From Algoriphagus sediminis (GTDB lineage: Bacteria; Bacteroidota; Bacteroidia; Cytophagales; Cyclobacteriaceae): a stretch of 64,000 nucleotides of DNA. The notes beneath the pieces were generated by a model. That model was not told where the DNA came from. It made no database searches and saw nothing but the letters and a program-made list of their open reading frames with translations. Position 1 is the first letter of the stretch. Each line of letters begins with the position of its first letter. Positions 16,568 through 24,972 of this stretch are shown here, in pieces. The stretch covers positions 113,809 through 177,808 of the forward strand of contig NZ_JAUEPH010000008.1 in the NCBI RefSeq assembly GCF_030403435.1. The letters are read 5' to 3'. The position numbers and the translations under genes are program-made.

Positions 16568-17176
16568 ATGTCAACTATGAAAATCGATTTTGAGAAAATG
16601 AATGGCCTTGTGCCTGCCATTGTTCAGGACTCCATTAGTGGAATTGTGCTTATGCAAGGCTATATGAATGAGGAGGCTTTAGCAAAAACGGAGCAGACTG
16701 GGATGGTTACTTTTTTCAGTCGGAGTAAAAATAGGCTTTGGACTAAGGGTGAAACTTCTGGTAATTTTCTAGAATTGGTCAGTATGAAAGTGGATTGCGA
16801 TGGAGATTCGATTCTGGTGAAAGCTAATCCAAAGGGTCCGGTTTGTCATACGGGAGCGGATACCTGTTTCTTTGAAGAAAACAATTCAAAGACAGGGTTT
16901 ATCGATCAGCTCAGGGCAATAATAAAGGAAAGGAAAAATAATCCTTCTGATAAATCTTACACGGCATCGTTATTCGAAAAAGGAATCAATAAAGTGGCTC
17001 AGAAAGTCGGGGAGGAGGCTGTGGAAATAGTTATTGAAGCGAAGGATGACAACAAGGAGCTATTCCTTGGTGAAGCTGCGGATTTACTTTTTCATTATTT
17101 GGTTTTACTCGAAGCTAAAGGTTACGAATTGGATGAAGTGATGCAGGTTTTGATTGAACGTCATAACAAGAAATAG
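16568..17176 (+). CDS. hisIE: Bifunctional phosphoribosyl-AMP cyclohydrolase / phosphoribosyl-ATP pyrophosphatase
   Basis: The 202-residue fusion has a HisI cyclohydrolase N-terminus (GYMNEEALAKTEQTG, then SRSKNRLWTKGETSGN, then the metal-binding Cys in KVDCDGDSILV and PVCHTGADTCF). A HisE MazG-like pyrophosphohydrolase domain follows from about residue 110 (YTASLFEKGINKVAQKVGEE). It performs steps 2 and 3 of His synthesis. hisG, hisD, hisC and hisB are not in this window, so the pathway is split or continues elsewhere. A terminator follows directly. Confidence 0.96.
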   Translation: MSTMKIDFEKMNGLVPAIVQDSISGIVLMQGYMNEEALAKTEQTGMVTFFSRSKNRLWTKGETSGNFLELVSMKVDCDGDSILVKANPKGPVCHTGADTCFFEENNSKTGFIDQLRAIIKERKNNPSDKSYTASLFEKGINKVAQKVGEEAVEIVIEAKDDNKELFLGEAADLLFHYLVLLEAKGYELDEVMQVLIERHNKK

Positions 17177-17199
17177 AAAAAGCCCCGAAGGGCTTTTTT
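17177..17199 (+). terminator. Terminator of the phhA-his operon
   Basis: Stem AAAAAGCCC/GGGCTTTTT with a CGAA tetraloop and a T-run. The convergent S41 gene ends in its T-run, so it may serve both strands. Confidence 0.9.
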
Positions 17200-18520
17200 A
17201 ATATGCAGGAAATTCTTGTTCAAGTCCTTTGAATTGATCAATCATCTCCCATTTGGGACGATAGAAGGTGTTTACCATTCTCGAGCTTACTCCTCCATTT
17301 CGGATATAGCCTAAAGCAGCCTGAAGTCTGAAATCATTTTGGTTTCCCCAGTCAAATTCAGGTGAATCACCAACCTCTGCATCTGCTGGAAAACCATCAA
17401 AATAATCTGCTGTTCCATCTGCGTTTAAAGTCGCAAAAGTAATCGGAACCACCTCCACATCATTTTCTTCCAATACCCTGTTGTACCTCGAAAGTGGGAA
17501 GGATCCAACAGGTTTGCCAAAAGTATTGTCACCGATCAAAACCAGGTCCATAAAAGGAGTGAGGCTATTTATCACAAGTTCAGAAGCAGAGGCAGATCCA
17601 CGTGAGGTAATGAAAATAACCCTGTTTAGGTCCAGATTTCCGAGCTTTTCATAATTAGTGTTACTGTTTGAGTCTGCTTTGTCATCATTCAGCTTGAATG
17701 TGTACATCAGATCACCTGAGTTAGATGCCTGGATGAGATAATTTAAAATTTGCTCAGCAACAGCTACTGATCCACCTCCATTATATCTCAGATCAATTAT
17801 CAGCTCATCTATACCTTGAGATTGAAAAAACTCCATGGATTCATCCACTTCCAGGCTTTTGGTAGGAGAGATATCGGCAGTCGCTTTAAAACTTTGGTAA
17901 ACCCAATAGCCTACTTTCTTGCCATCCACATCAATTACCTCCTCATGAAGCACCGAGTTGGATTGGTATTCGGCTTTGGTGTTTGAACGAGTAGTAATGG
18001 ATCCATCTGGTAAACGGAAAGTGAATGAGTTCGTAATTCCCGGATCTCTTGGGCCTAGATCAAAGTCATATCCTCCAGTAGAGGTTTGATAATCAGCGAT
18101 TGGGCGACCATTAATTTCTATAACTTCCCATCCTCTCTGAAAGCCGTCCAGTCCAGCCGGAGCTTCAGAAAAAACGTAGGTCAGGTAGAGCTTTCCCTCA
18201 GAATTAAAAGCCCACCCAAAACCATGCCCTGCATTTCTACCTACAAAGGCATCACTGAATGCCTGACTTGTCGTGATGTAGGAAAACCTGTCTAGGGGTT
18301 TAAATGTCAGAGCATCAAGAAATTCCTCATTAGAGGTGAAGCTAGCAGTATTTGGCTTTGCAGGTAGCTCCTGATTCCAATAATACCACTCCGCCATTAC
18401 ATCATAGATAGCATCTTTTACTTGATCTGATTGGGGAGTTGAGTTAACCGGTTCCTCTGGATCATTACATGCTGCTACCAAAAGGAGTACGATCAGTCCT
18501 TGCCAAAATTTAAATTTCAT
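17198..18520 (-). CDS. S41-family peptidase, lipoprotein (second copy)
   Basis: The 440-residue protein has a lipobox LVAAC at about residue 18, followed by an acidic linker. It has an N-terminal helical segment, a PDZ-like domain (FQRGWEVIEINGRPIADY) and an S41 domain with LIIDLRYNGGGSVAVAEQIL. The nucleophile region is TSRGSASASELV, and a Lys lies in FGKPVGSFPL. Layout and lengths parallel the gene at 2077-3480, so the two are paralogs. It is probably in an envelope membrane and may process or clear misfolded proteins. It converges on the his operon terminator. Confidence 0.88.
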   Translation of the reverse strand: MKFKFWQGLIVLLLVAACNDPEEPVNSTPQSDQVKDAIYDVMAEWYYWNQELPAKPNTASFTSNEEFLDALTFKPLDRFSYITTSQAFSDAFVGRNAGHGFGWAFNSEGKLYLTYVFSEAPAGLDGFQRGWEVIEINGRPIADYQTSTGGYDFDLGPRDPGITNSFTFRLPDGSITTRSNTKAEYQSNSVLHEEVIDVDGKKVGYWVYQSFKATADISPTKSLEVDESMEFFQSQGIDELIIDLRYNGGGSVAVAEQILNYLIQASNSGDLMYTFKLNDDKADSNSNTNYEKLGNLDLNRVIFITSRGSASASELVINSLTPFMDLVLIGDNTFGKPVGSFPLSRYNRVLEENDVEVVPITFATLNADGTADYFDGFPADAEVGDSPEFDWGNQNDFRLQAALGYIRNGGVSSRMVNTFYRPKWEMIDQFKGLEQEFPAY

Positions 18521-18568
18521 CTGGTCGATTAAAGGGTGTGGTTATTTTACGCCGATGGAAGGATTTTG

Positions 18569-18961
18569 TTAGATCGCGATATCGTAAACTTTGACGGATT
18601 TCCACATCGAGGAATACTTTTCGATGAATTCGAGGTGTAGAGGCTCTTTTTGGTAAGCCAGTTGATCCTCAAGACTATCGAAAAATATCGTGCAGGAGAC
18701 ATGCCAGCTATGATCTACTACGTCTCTTTTTTCTGTGTCGGCTGGAGTTCCGGCGATGAATCTACCCACCGTGGGGCATCTGCCAAGCATCGGTACTGCA
18801 TCATTTAAAAACTCATTGATATTTTTTTCGTCATGAAGCCAAAAATAGACTTGATGGATCATTGCTTGATTTTGCATGGTTTTGGAAAATGTTTGATAAG
18901 GCAAAGTGACGGCTGCACCAGCCACTCCCAGGGTTTTAATAAAACTTCTTCTTGATTTCAT
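18569..18961 (-). CDS. Tat-exported Dabb (stress-responsive A/B barrel) domain protein
   Basis: The 130-residue protein starts with a twin-arginine signal (MKSRRSFIKTLGVAGAAVTLP), so it is probably exported folded by the Tat system. The mature part reads MIHQVYFWLHDEKNINEFLN, with a conserved His and Trp, and then TVGRFIAGTPADTEKRD. It fits the small dimeric Dabb alpha/beta barrel. The family has members of diverse or unknown activity, so no reaction is assigned. It lies downstream of typA on the same strand, past a terminator. Confidence 0.78.
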   Translation of the reverse strand: MKSRRSFIKTLGVAGAAVTLPYQTFSKTMQNQAMIHQVYFWLHDEKNINEFLNDAVPMLGRCPTVGRFIAGTPADTEKRDVVDHSWHVSCTIFFDSLEDQLAYQKEPLHLEFIEKYSSMWKSVKVYDIAI

Positions 18962-18984
18962 AAGCTTGAGCTTGAATCTAAAGC

Positions 18985-19019
18985 TAAAAAAAATCCCTCA
19001 AATTTTATTTTGAGGGATT
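18985..19019 (-). terminator. Terminator of typA (minus strand)
   Basis: On the minus strand the stem AATCCCTCAAA/TTTGAGGGATT has 11 bp and a 6-base loop, with eight T residues after it. TAGCTTTA, close to a -7 element, begins inside the T-run and precedes the Dabb gene. Confidence 0.85.
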
Positions 19020-19032
19020 CTGAATTGATTAA

Positions 19033-20838
19033 TTAAGCTTCCATTTTGGCCATTTTGTTTCGCTCGTTTTCATCCAAATAGATTTTCCTCATTCGGATAT
19101 TTTTCGGAGTGATTTCTAGGTACTCATCTTTCTGGATATACTCCATGGCCTCTTCAAGCGAGAATCTCTTTGGCGGAGCAATTCTAGTATTATCGTCGGA
19201 ACCTGAAGCCCTCATGTTGGTAAGCTTCTTTCCTTTCTGAACATTCACCACAATGTCATTGTCTCTGGAATGCTCTCCGATCACCTGACCGGTGTAAAGC
19301 TCTTCTCCAGGTTCTACAAAGAATACACCTCGGTCCTGAAGCTTATCAATGGCATAAGGAGTACACTGACCCGCTTCCATGGAAATCAAAGAACCATTGA
19401 TTCGTCCCGGGATAGGGCCCTTAAATGGCTCATATGCTACGAAACGGTGATTCATGATAGCTTCACCTTGAGTAGCGGTCAAAACATTATTTCTAAGACC
19501 AATCAGTCCTCTGGAAGGAATATTGAATTCCAAATGCTGTAAATCACCCTTTGGCTCCATCACTAAAAGCTCGCCTTTCCTTTGCGTAGCTAATTCGATT
19601 ACCTTTCCAGCAACACTTTCTGGAACATCTACTACAAGAGATTCAATCGGCTCATGCTGGACTCCATCAATTGTCTTTAAAATTACCTGTGGTTGTCCTA
19701 CCTGAAGCTCATAACCTTCCCTTCTCATTGTTTCAATTAAAACAGAAAGATGAAGGATTCCTCTTCCATACACGATAAATCGATCCTCAGAATCTGTCGG
19801 TTCCACGCGAAGGGCGAGGTTCTTCTCAGTCTCCTTGATCAATCGATCCCTTAAATGTCGTGAGGTCACGAATTTTCCTTCTTTACCAAAGAATGGAGAA
19901 TTGTTGATCGTGAAGAGCATGTTCATGGTTGGCTCATCGATCGCAATTCTTGGAAGTGGTTCAGGGTTCTCGGCATCGGCCACAGTATCTCCGATTTCAA
20001 AATCTTCAAGACCTGTAATGGCACAAATGTCACCTGCTACTACCTTTTGGACTTTATTTTTTCCTAGACCTTCAAAGGTGTGCAATTCCTTAACCCGCAT
20101 TTTTTTGATACTTCCATCCGCCTTGCAAAGTGCGATTTGCTGATTTTCTGAAACTGAACCTCTTCTTACTCTTCCAATAGCGATACGTCCCACGAAGTTG
20201 GAGTAATCCAATGAAGTGATTTGCATTTGAAGCGTACCTTCGTCGATTTTAGGTTCTGGGATGTACTCCAAAATTGCATCCAAAAGCGGAAGAATAGAAT
20301 CTGTTGGGTTTTTCCAATCCGGACCCATCCAGTTTTGCTTTGCCGAACCATAAAGAGTATGGAAATCTAGCTGCTCTTCTGTTGCATCTAGATTGAACAT
20401 CAGTTCGAAAACAGCCTCGTGAACTTCGTCAGGGCGACAATTTTCTTTATCTACTTTATTTACCACCACGATAGGAGTAAGTCCCAGGGAGATGGCTTTA
20501 CCAAGCACGAATCTGGTTTGAGGCATCGGTCCCTCGAATGCATCAACGAGCAGAATAACACCATCGGCCATTTTTAGAACCCGTTCCACTTCACCACCGA
20601 AATCGGCGTGACCAGGAGTGTCAATGATGTTGATTTTAGTGTCCTTGTATCGGATGGATACATTTTTAGAAAGAATGGTGATTCCCCTCTCTCTTTCCAG
20701 ATCATTGTTATCGAGGATTAGATCCTCGAATTGCTGATTTTCCCTAAAAATTTTTGAGGCGTGGATAATTTTATCCACTAGTGTGGTTTTGCCATGATCA
20801 ACGTGTGCGATAATGGCGATATTCCGAATATTCTGCAT
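19033..20838 (-). CDS. typA: Ribosome-associated GTPase TypA/BipA
   Basis: The 601-residue protein begins MQNIRNIAIIAHVDHGKTTL, with G1 loop AHVDHGKTT. It then has the switch I region (DNNDLERERGITILSK), DTPGHADFGGEVER and NKVDK. Domains II, III, V and the BipA C-terminal domain follow (GLIGLRNNVLTATQGEAIM, ITPKNIRMRKIYL). Length matches TypA and is shorter than EF-G or LepA. It assists ribosome assembly and stress or cold growth. It is a single gene with its own terminator. Confidence 0.96.
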   Translation of the reverse strand: MQNIRNIAIIAHVDHGKTTLVDKIIHASKIFRENQQFEDLILDNNDLERERGITILSKNVSIRYKDTKINIIDTPGHADFGGEVERVLKMADGVILLVDAFEGPMPQTRFVLGKAISLGLTPIVVVNKVDKENCRPDEVHEAVFELMFNLDATEEQLDFHTLYGSAKQNWMGPDWKNPTDSILPLLDAILEYIPEPKIDEGTLQMQITSLDYSNFVGRIAIGRVRRGSVSENQQIALCKADGSIKKMRVKELHTFEGLGKNKVQKVVAGDICAITGLEDFEIGDTVADAENPEPLPRIAIDEPTMNMLFTINNSPFFGKEGKFVTSRHLRDRLIKETEKNLALRVEPTDSEDRFIVYGRGILHLSVLIETMRREGYELQVGQPQVILKTIDGVQHEPIESLVVDVPESVAGKVIELATQRKGELLVMEPKGDLQHLEFNIPSRGLIGLRNNVLTATQGEAIMNHRFVAYEPFKGPIPGRINGSLISMEAGQCTPYAIDKLQDRGVFFVEPGEELYTGQVIGEHSRDNDIVVNVQKGKKLTNMRASGSDDNTRIAPPKRFSLEEAMEYIQKDEYLEITPKNIRMRKIYLDENERNKMAKMEA

Positions 20839-20905
20839 GGTCTACGGGTTTGAAGCCGCAAAAATACGAAGAATATTTGGTAGTAGAGTTATCTTAAAAT
20901 TAACT

Positions 20906-20936
20906 GAAAAAAAGGAGTTTAATCAAATCCCCTTTT
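20906..20936 (-). terminator. Terminator of the PadR-membrane protein operon (minus strand)
   Basis: On the minus strand AAAAGGGG pairs with CTCCTTTT (one G-U). A short ATTT/AAA extension and seven T residues follow. It lies just beyond the stop of the last membrane gene. Confidence 0.65.
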
Positions 20937-20939
20937 AAT

Positions 20940-21620
20940 TCAAGTTTCATAGATCGCTTTTAGCTTTTCTGTTTCTCTAATCGATTGATTTACGACTTTT
21001 GGAATGATGAATATGCTGACAAACATCACTCCAAGAACAAGCAAAATTATTCCAGAAAACACTTTTTCAAATAGGGACTGCGGACTTTTTAACACAAACT
21101 GATAGGCATTAAAAGCACAGATAATTCCAAGGTTCAGTAATTGGAACCAAAGTGCTGTGACCTGGAAGGAAGCATATTTTCTGTAGGCTTTGGATTTACT
21201 CCAATACTTACTGATGATACCGATCGAGGCAATCAGGACGAAACCAACCATCAAAATTAGCCAGAGATTACTATTACCCAGAAGAACCGAACTTTGATGA
21301 AAAATGAATCCCAATCCTAAGGGATAAATGATACGAAGGGAAGTGAATAAATCTTTGAGCTCAACCGAGAAGTTTTTTATCACCCTTTTCTGGATGACTT
21401 TTTTGTAGGATTCCTCTAGCTCACTAAACCCAAATACACCAAACTCCCCATGGGCTTTTGCAAATGCTTCATTCAATGAGAGCTTTGGATTTTGATTCAT
21501 CAACTCCTCAACTCGGCATGCGACATGATCCAAAATTTCATACTGAACATCGATTTCAGGATAACCCTTGTAAGAGATCAGTTTTTTAAGAGAATCGATT
21601 TGGCCAGGTGAGAGGTTCAT
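20940..21620 (-). CDS. Membrane protein with N-terminal HAAS-like helical domain (third of a PadR operon)
   Basis: The 226-residue protein has an N-terminal helical domain with the motif EILDHVACRVEELM at about residues 28-41. Four hydrophobic segments follow, roughly residues 92-112, 119-140, 150-170 and 188-207. It begins inside the stop of the gene above (4-base overlap) and is the last gene of the operon. The same DH-VE-L motif appears in both upstream paralogs. It resembles the small helical domain seen in DUF1700/HAAS-type proteins encoded next to PadR regulators. No enzymatic motif is visible. A role in membrane signalling or sensing is an inference from context. Confidence 0.62.
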   Translation of the reverse strand: MNLSPGQIDSLKKLISYKGYPEIDVQYEILDHVACRVEELMNQNPKLSLNEAFAKAHGEFGVFGFSELEESYKKVIQKRVIKNFSVELKDLFTSLRIIYPLGLGFIFHQSSVLLGNSNLWLILMVGFVLIASIGIISKYWSKSKAYRKYASFQVTALWFQLLNLGIICAFNAYQFVLKSPQSLFEKVFSGIILLVLGVMFVSIFIIPKVVNQSIRETEKLKAIYET

Positions 21621-22234
21621 ATAAGCTTCGATCTTTTCGTTTGTGTGACTACTTCAGAAAGTCCGGAAATTAACAGCAAGCATAAAGAGAAAGTGATCAA
21701 ATATATGGAGGCATGAGGGGAAATGCCTATCCAAACAAATGTGTCAAGATCCAATAATAGTTGGGAAATACATATGGTAAGCCAAAGCGTGTTTCCAGCG
21801 GAGACAACCTGTGAGTTTTTCAACAAGCCACCCCAAAGTCCCATCAGCGCCATTGCCACAGTACAACTTATAACTATCACTTTCAAGCCCTTTTCTGCTG
21901 CAAAGGGATCTAGATTCCGAATAAAAAAAATCAGAACCATGAATGTAAAGAGCGGAATGCTTTTGAGTAAAATTCTCCAATTCAGAAGGTTTTTAAAAAT
22001 GCTTTTGAAATAGCCCAGGTGCGAGGCCATCAAAATTTTCCGCTGAAACTCATTAGGATTAACTTCTTTTTTTGAAAGTAAAAATGCCTCTTCAAAATTC
22101 AGCCCAGACCCCATCAATTCTTCCACTTTAGAAGCCAGATGATCGATGAGCTCATTTCGGATGTCTTGGTAAAAGATCGAGTTATCTTGAGCCACTGCCT
22201 TAATTTGTTCTAACTGATTTTCTGATAATTTCAT
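21617..22234 (-). CDS. Membrane protein with N-terminal HAAS-like helical domain (second of a PadR operon)
   Basis: The 205-residue protein has the motif ELIDHLASKVEELM near residues 26-39. Four membrane segments follow, including IPLFTFMVLIFFIRN and VIVISCTVAMALMGLWGG. It begins MKLSENQLEQIKAVAQDNS, which aligns by eye with the N-terminus of the downstream paralog (LSPGQIDSLKKL). Four-base overlaps with both neighbours imply coupled translation. Length and layout match its siblings, so the set arose by tandem duplication. The membrane parts have diverged much more than the N-terminal helices. Confidence 0.62.
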   Translation of the reverse strand: MKLSENQLEQIKAVAQDNSIFYQDIRNELIDHLASKVEELMGSGLNFEEAFLLSKKEVNPNEFQRKILMASHLGYFKSIFKNLLNWRILLKSIPLFTFMVLIFFIRNLDPFAAEKGLKVIVISCTVAMALMGLWGGLLKNSQVVSAGNTLWLTICISQLLLDLDTFVWIGISPHASIYLITFSLCLLLISGLSEVVTQTKRSKLI

Positions 22235-22917
22235 AAAAAGGCTGTTTTGGATTTTATTTTGAAAACTTCGAAGAGGATAAGGCCATAGAAAACCAAGAAG
22301 ATGCAGGTGGCCACACTGAGAAAAGAATATAAATACTCGGGAATAAAATCAGTTAGGCCAAGAATCCTTGGAACGTGTAAGAAAATGTTCGTGAGGGTAA
22401 TTGGCCAATGAAGTTGTAAAGTTAGATACTCGCTAGTCAAGGAGTTTATTTTATATGATTGGCCTGAAAAGTCATTTTTCAGGGGCTTCAGTTTAATTCT
22501 AGTGCGGAACATCACCACAAAATTTAATCCCACTATAAAAATCAAAGGGATCATAATGAATAGAATGACCTGTGTTTTGAAAGGAATTAAAGTGCCGAGG
22601 TAAGAGATGGAAGCAATGAAGAAAAGTGTAAAGGCAAATCTCGGCCAGGTGAAGTAAGATTTAAAAACCTCCTTTTGAAGCGTTTTAATTTCGCGACGAT
22701 TAGAGTTTTTTTGATCTCTCTGTAGTTTTTTACAGAAATTATAGGTGAATTTTTCATCTAGCTCATTGAGCCCATATTTAAAATCATCTTCAGGAAGATT
22801 TTCTAAATGAGTCAAGTAGTGGTCATAGACTTCTGAAAGGATCTCTGCAGATGTGATATTCTTTCTAATAATAGACTTTTTAATCAGATCAATTTCTTCT
22901 AATGAAAGTGTTCTCAT
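22231..22917 (-). CDS. Membrane protein with N-terminal HAAS-like helical domain (first of a PadR operon)
   Basis: The 228-residue protein starts 15 bases after the padR stop. The N-terminal helical domain is present with the more divergent motif EVYDHYLTHLENL at about residues 25-37. Four membrane segments follow (FAFTLFFIASISYLGTLI, VILFIMIPLIFIVGLNFVV, two more near the C-terminus). The basic loop QRDQKNSNRREIKTLQKE between the helical domain and the first membrane segment is distinctive. It is the most divergent of the three copies. Confidence 0.62.
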   Translation of the reverse strand: MRTLSLEEIDLIKKSIIRKNITSAEILSEVYDHYLTHLENLPEDDFKYGLNELDEKFTYNFCKKLQRDQKNSNRREIKTLQKEVFKSYFTWPRFAFTLFFIASISYLGTLIPFKTQVILFIMIPLIFIVGLNFVVMFRTRIKLKPLKNDFSGQSYKINSLTSEYLTLQLHWPITLTNIFLHVPRILGLTDFIPEYLYSFLSVATCIFLVFYGLILFEVFKIKSKTAFL

Positions 22918-22932
22918 TTCAGAAAAATGGTA

Positions 22933-23280
22933 TTAGAGGTTGAGTTTTGGATCTATTGCAGGATTAAGAATTCGATGAAGGTTATCAATGAACGCATGAA
23001 GCTCATTCATTTTGCTGCTCATTTCTGCCTTACCAGACTTGGTGAGGCTGTAGTATTTCCTAACCCGGTTATCCACTTGCTGAATCTCCGTGGTAAGTAA
23101 TCCTTCAGCTTCCATTTTATGCAAAGCAGGGTAGAGGGCACCTTCGGTGATTTTTATCTCCCCGGCAGTCAGCTCTTTTACTTTTTGGGTGATTTCATAA
23201 CCATACATTCTATCCTTCTCCTCCAGGAGTTTTAGAATAATGGTTTGAAGGCTTCCCTTAATTAGATTGTTGTTTGACAT
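22933..23280 (-). CDS. PadR-family transcriptional regulator
   Basis: The 115-residue regulator has a winged helix of PadR type: ILKLLEEKDRMYGYEITQKV, then ITEGALYPALHKMEAEGLL, then DNRVRKYYSLTKSGKAEM. A C-terminal helix for dimerisation follows. PadR proteins usually repress neighbouring genes and respond to small ligands or stress. It heads the operon of three HAAS-like membrane proteins. A palindrome lies 37 bases upstream, between it and the divergent beta-barrel gene. Confidence 0.92.
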   Translation of the reverse strand: MSNNNLIKGSLQTIILKLLEEKDRMYGYEITQKVKELTAGEIKITEGALYPALHKMEAEGLLTTEIQQVDNRVRKYYSLTKSGKAEMSSKMNELHAFIDNLHRILNPAIDPKLNL

Positions 23281-23316
23281 GAAACCGATCTTTTTTACAT
23301 CAGGGTCAAATATATC

Positions 23317-23340
23317 ACTTTTCTATATACATAAGAAAGT
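23317..23340. promoter_or_regulatory. Candidate PadR operator
   Basis: A 24-base imperfect palindrome begins ACTTTTC and ends GAAAGT, with about 18 of 24 positions symmetric. It sits between the divergent padR and beta-barrel genes, where an autoregulatory site would be expected. Confidence 0.35.
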
Positions 23341-23422
23341 TAGGTATAATTTTAAATGAAATAATCTTCTCTAATCTGTTTGGTTTCTTTTTTGCTTAAT
23401 CTCAAAATGATAAACCGATATA

Positions 23423-24010
23423 ATGAAAAAAATCCTCTCTGTTTTTCTTTTGCTTTTAACGGTAGCGGCCTTTAATCCTCTAATGGCGCAAAAAAAGGGA
23501 GCCGGATTTGGGGTCAAAGCCGGGATGAATTATAATACTTCTGGGAAGTATTTTAAGGATGCAGGAAATATTTGGGATGATCCGGGAGCCTCTTCAGGCT
23601 ATCATTTTGGAGGATTTTACAAATTCGGGAATTATGACCTTTTCCTCAGGCCTGAATTACTTTTTACTAATACGAAGTTTGACACAGGGAATGACATTGC
23701 AAAGATTTCCAGATTAGATGCACCGGTGATGGTAGGCTTACACATGTTTGAAATTTTTTCTGTCTTTGGAGGCCCTTCCTTTCACTACACTTTAAGCGAT
23801 AATTATAGCTCCAAGATAGAGGGAATCGATAATAATCCGCTTCGCTTTGGCTATCAATTTGGTCTAGGTCTGAATATTGGACCCGTCGGATTGGATTTGC
23901 GTTACGAGAAAGAGTTTAACGACCAGCGGATTAACTTTGATCGGATTTTCAGGGGCACTAATGATTTTAAATCCGAGCAGGTTATTCTGGGGCTTTCCTT
24001 CCAGTTCTGA
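23423..24010 (+). CDS. Outer membrane beta-barrel protein (PorT/OmpW-like small barrel)
   Basis: The 195-residue protein has a signal peptide (MKKILSVFLLLLTVAAFNPL, cleavage after MAQ). It then shows alternating beta strands such as GAGFGVKAGMNYNTSGKYF, GLHMFEIFSVFGGPSFHY and GPVGLDLRYEKEF, and it ends in Phe (VILGLSFQF), a BAM-type barrel signature. Bacteroidota encode many such PorT-like barrels of unknown cargo. It is divergent from padR, so it might share the operator. It ends directly against the stop of the thiamine-binding gene. Confidence 0.75.
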   Translation: MKKILSVFLLLLTVAAFNPLMAQKKGAGFGVKAGMNYNTSGKYFKDAGNIWDDPGASSGYHFGGFYKFGNYDLFLRPELLFTNTKFDTGNDIAKISRLDAPVMVGLHMFEIFSVFGGPSFHYTLSDNYSSKIEGIDNNPLRFGYQFGLGLNIGPVGLDLRYEKEFNDQRINFDRIFRGTNDFKSEQVILGLSFQF

Positions 24011-24304
24011 TTATTGCTTCCAACTATCAGTTTTTTCACCCATAGTCACGTCTTTGGATTTCCGTATTTGCATTCGGTAATAGACCAAAATCTCCTCAGC
24101 TCCAGCAGTTAAAACCGCCTCTTGGGCTTCTTTAGCGATTTTCATCAGCTCTTCTTCTGGCCCTTCCATAACCGTTTCAAATGGAGTGACTTCGTATTTG
24201 ACTCCTGAGTTTTTAATCACCTCTATAGCCTGATCTACCAGCCAATAGCTGTCTTTGTCTTTGCTTTTTGGAACAATTTGAATTCCCAGATTGATGCTTT
24301 TCAT
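24011..24304 (-). CDS. MTH1187/YqgV-type thiamine-binding protein
   Basis: The 97-residue protein begins MKSINLGIQIVPKSKDKDSY and has the family patterns IEVIKNSGVKYEVTPFETVM and EGPEEELMKIAKEAQEAVL. This ferredoxin-like family binds thiamine or its salvage precursors in the cytoplasm. It starts 2 bases after the stop of the SGNH hydrolase, so they form one operon. There is no room for a TPP riboswitch directly before it. Confidence 0.82.
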   Translation of the reverse strand: MKSINLGIQIVPKSKDKDSYWLVDQAIEVIKNSGVKYEVTPFETVMEGPEEELMKIAKEAQEAVLTAGAEEILVYYRMQIRKSKDVTMGEKTDSWKQ

Positions 24305-24306
24305 TT

Positions 24307-24972
24307 TTAGTCTTTAACATAGGGAGTGAAAACTTCCTTCCAAATCTCATAGCCCTTTGGATTCATATGGAGACTATCTGTGATAAATATTTCCGGAATA
24401 GGCCTTCCATTTTCCCCTAGCATACTGTCCCAAATGTCGATAAAAGTAACTCCCTCATGAGCCAAGCAATACTCCTTCATTAACTGATTTAAGATTTTAT
24501 AAGATGACATCTTTTCCCAGCGGGAGGGACTTGGTTTTGCGCTTATTAGATAGATTTCAGCATTCTTATTTTCCAATTGAATCCAGCTGACTATTTCATC
24601 GAGTTCAGTCATGATATCTGAGACTTTCACATCTGCCCAAATATCATTGTCACCCTCATATATGAAGACTTTTGAGGGCCTATAGTTCAAAACTAATTCC
24701 GGTAAATGAGCCATTAAATCAGACGCCTTTGATCCCCCAAAACCAGTGTTAATGATATTCTCTCCGGGAAAATCCTTTTGCAGACTCATCCAGAACCGAA
24801 TGCTTGAACTTCCTGTAAATACCAATCCACCCGGTTCCCAGCCAGAATCTGATATTTTTTTTATGAGTTCGTCTACCTCTTTTTGAAAGGGTTTTTCCTG
24901 GGCCTTTGCCTGAAAGACAAAGCTCAAGAAAAAGGCTAAGGTCAGAATGAAAAAACGTTTGATATGCTCCAT
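24307..24972 (-). CDS. SGNH/GDSL-family hydrolase, secreted
   Basis: The 221-residue protein has a signal peptide (MEHIKRFFILTLAFFLSFVF) followed by QAKAQ. SGNH blocks are present: the nucleophile Ser in FTGSSSIRFW, the Gly in TGFGGSKASDL, the Asn in YEGDNDIW, and the Asp-His pair in DSLHMNPKGYEIW. ATG 24972 is chosen because an earlier ATG at 25053 adds a basic stretch before the signal peptide. Members cleave ester bonds of sugars or lipids. The substrate is not predictable from sequence. Confidence 0.85.
   Translation of the reverse strand: MEHIKRFFILTLAFFLSFVFQAKAQEKPFQKEVDELIKKISDSGWEPGGLVFTGSSSIRFWMSLQKDFPGENIINTGFGGSKASDLMAHLPELVLNYRPSKVFIYEGDNDIWADVKVSDIMTELDEIVSWIQLENKNAEIYLISAKPSPSRWEKMSSYKILNQLMKEYCLAHEGVTFIDIWDSMLGENGRPIPEIFITDSLHMNPKGYEIWKEVFTPYVKD

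Noticed and set aside
24304..24340. TPP riboswitch before the thiamine-binding gene
   Set aside because: The upstream SGNH gene ends 2 bases away, leaving no space for an aptamer.
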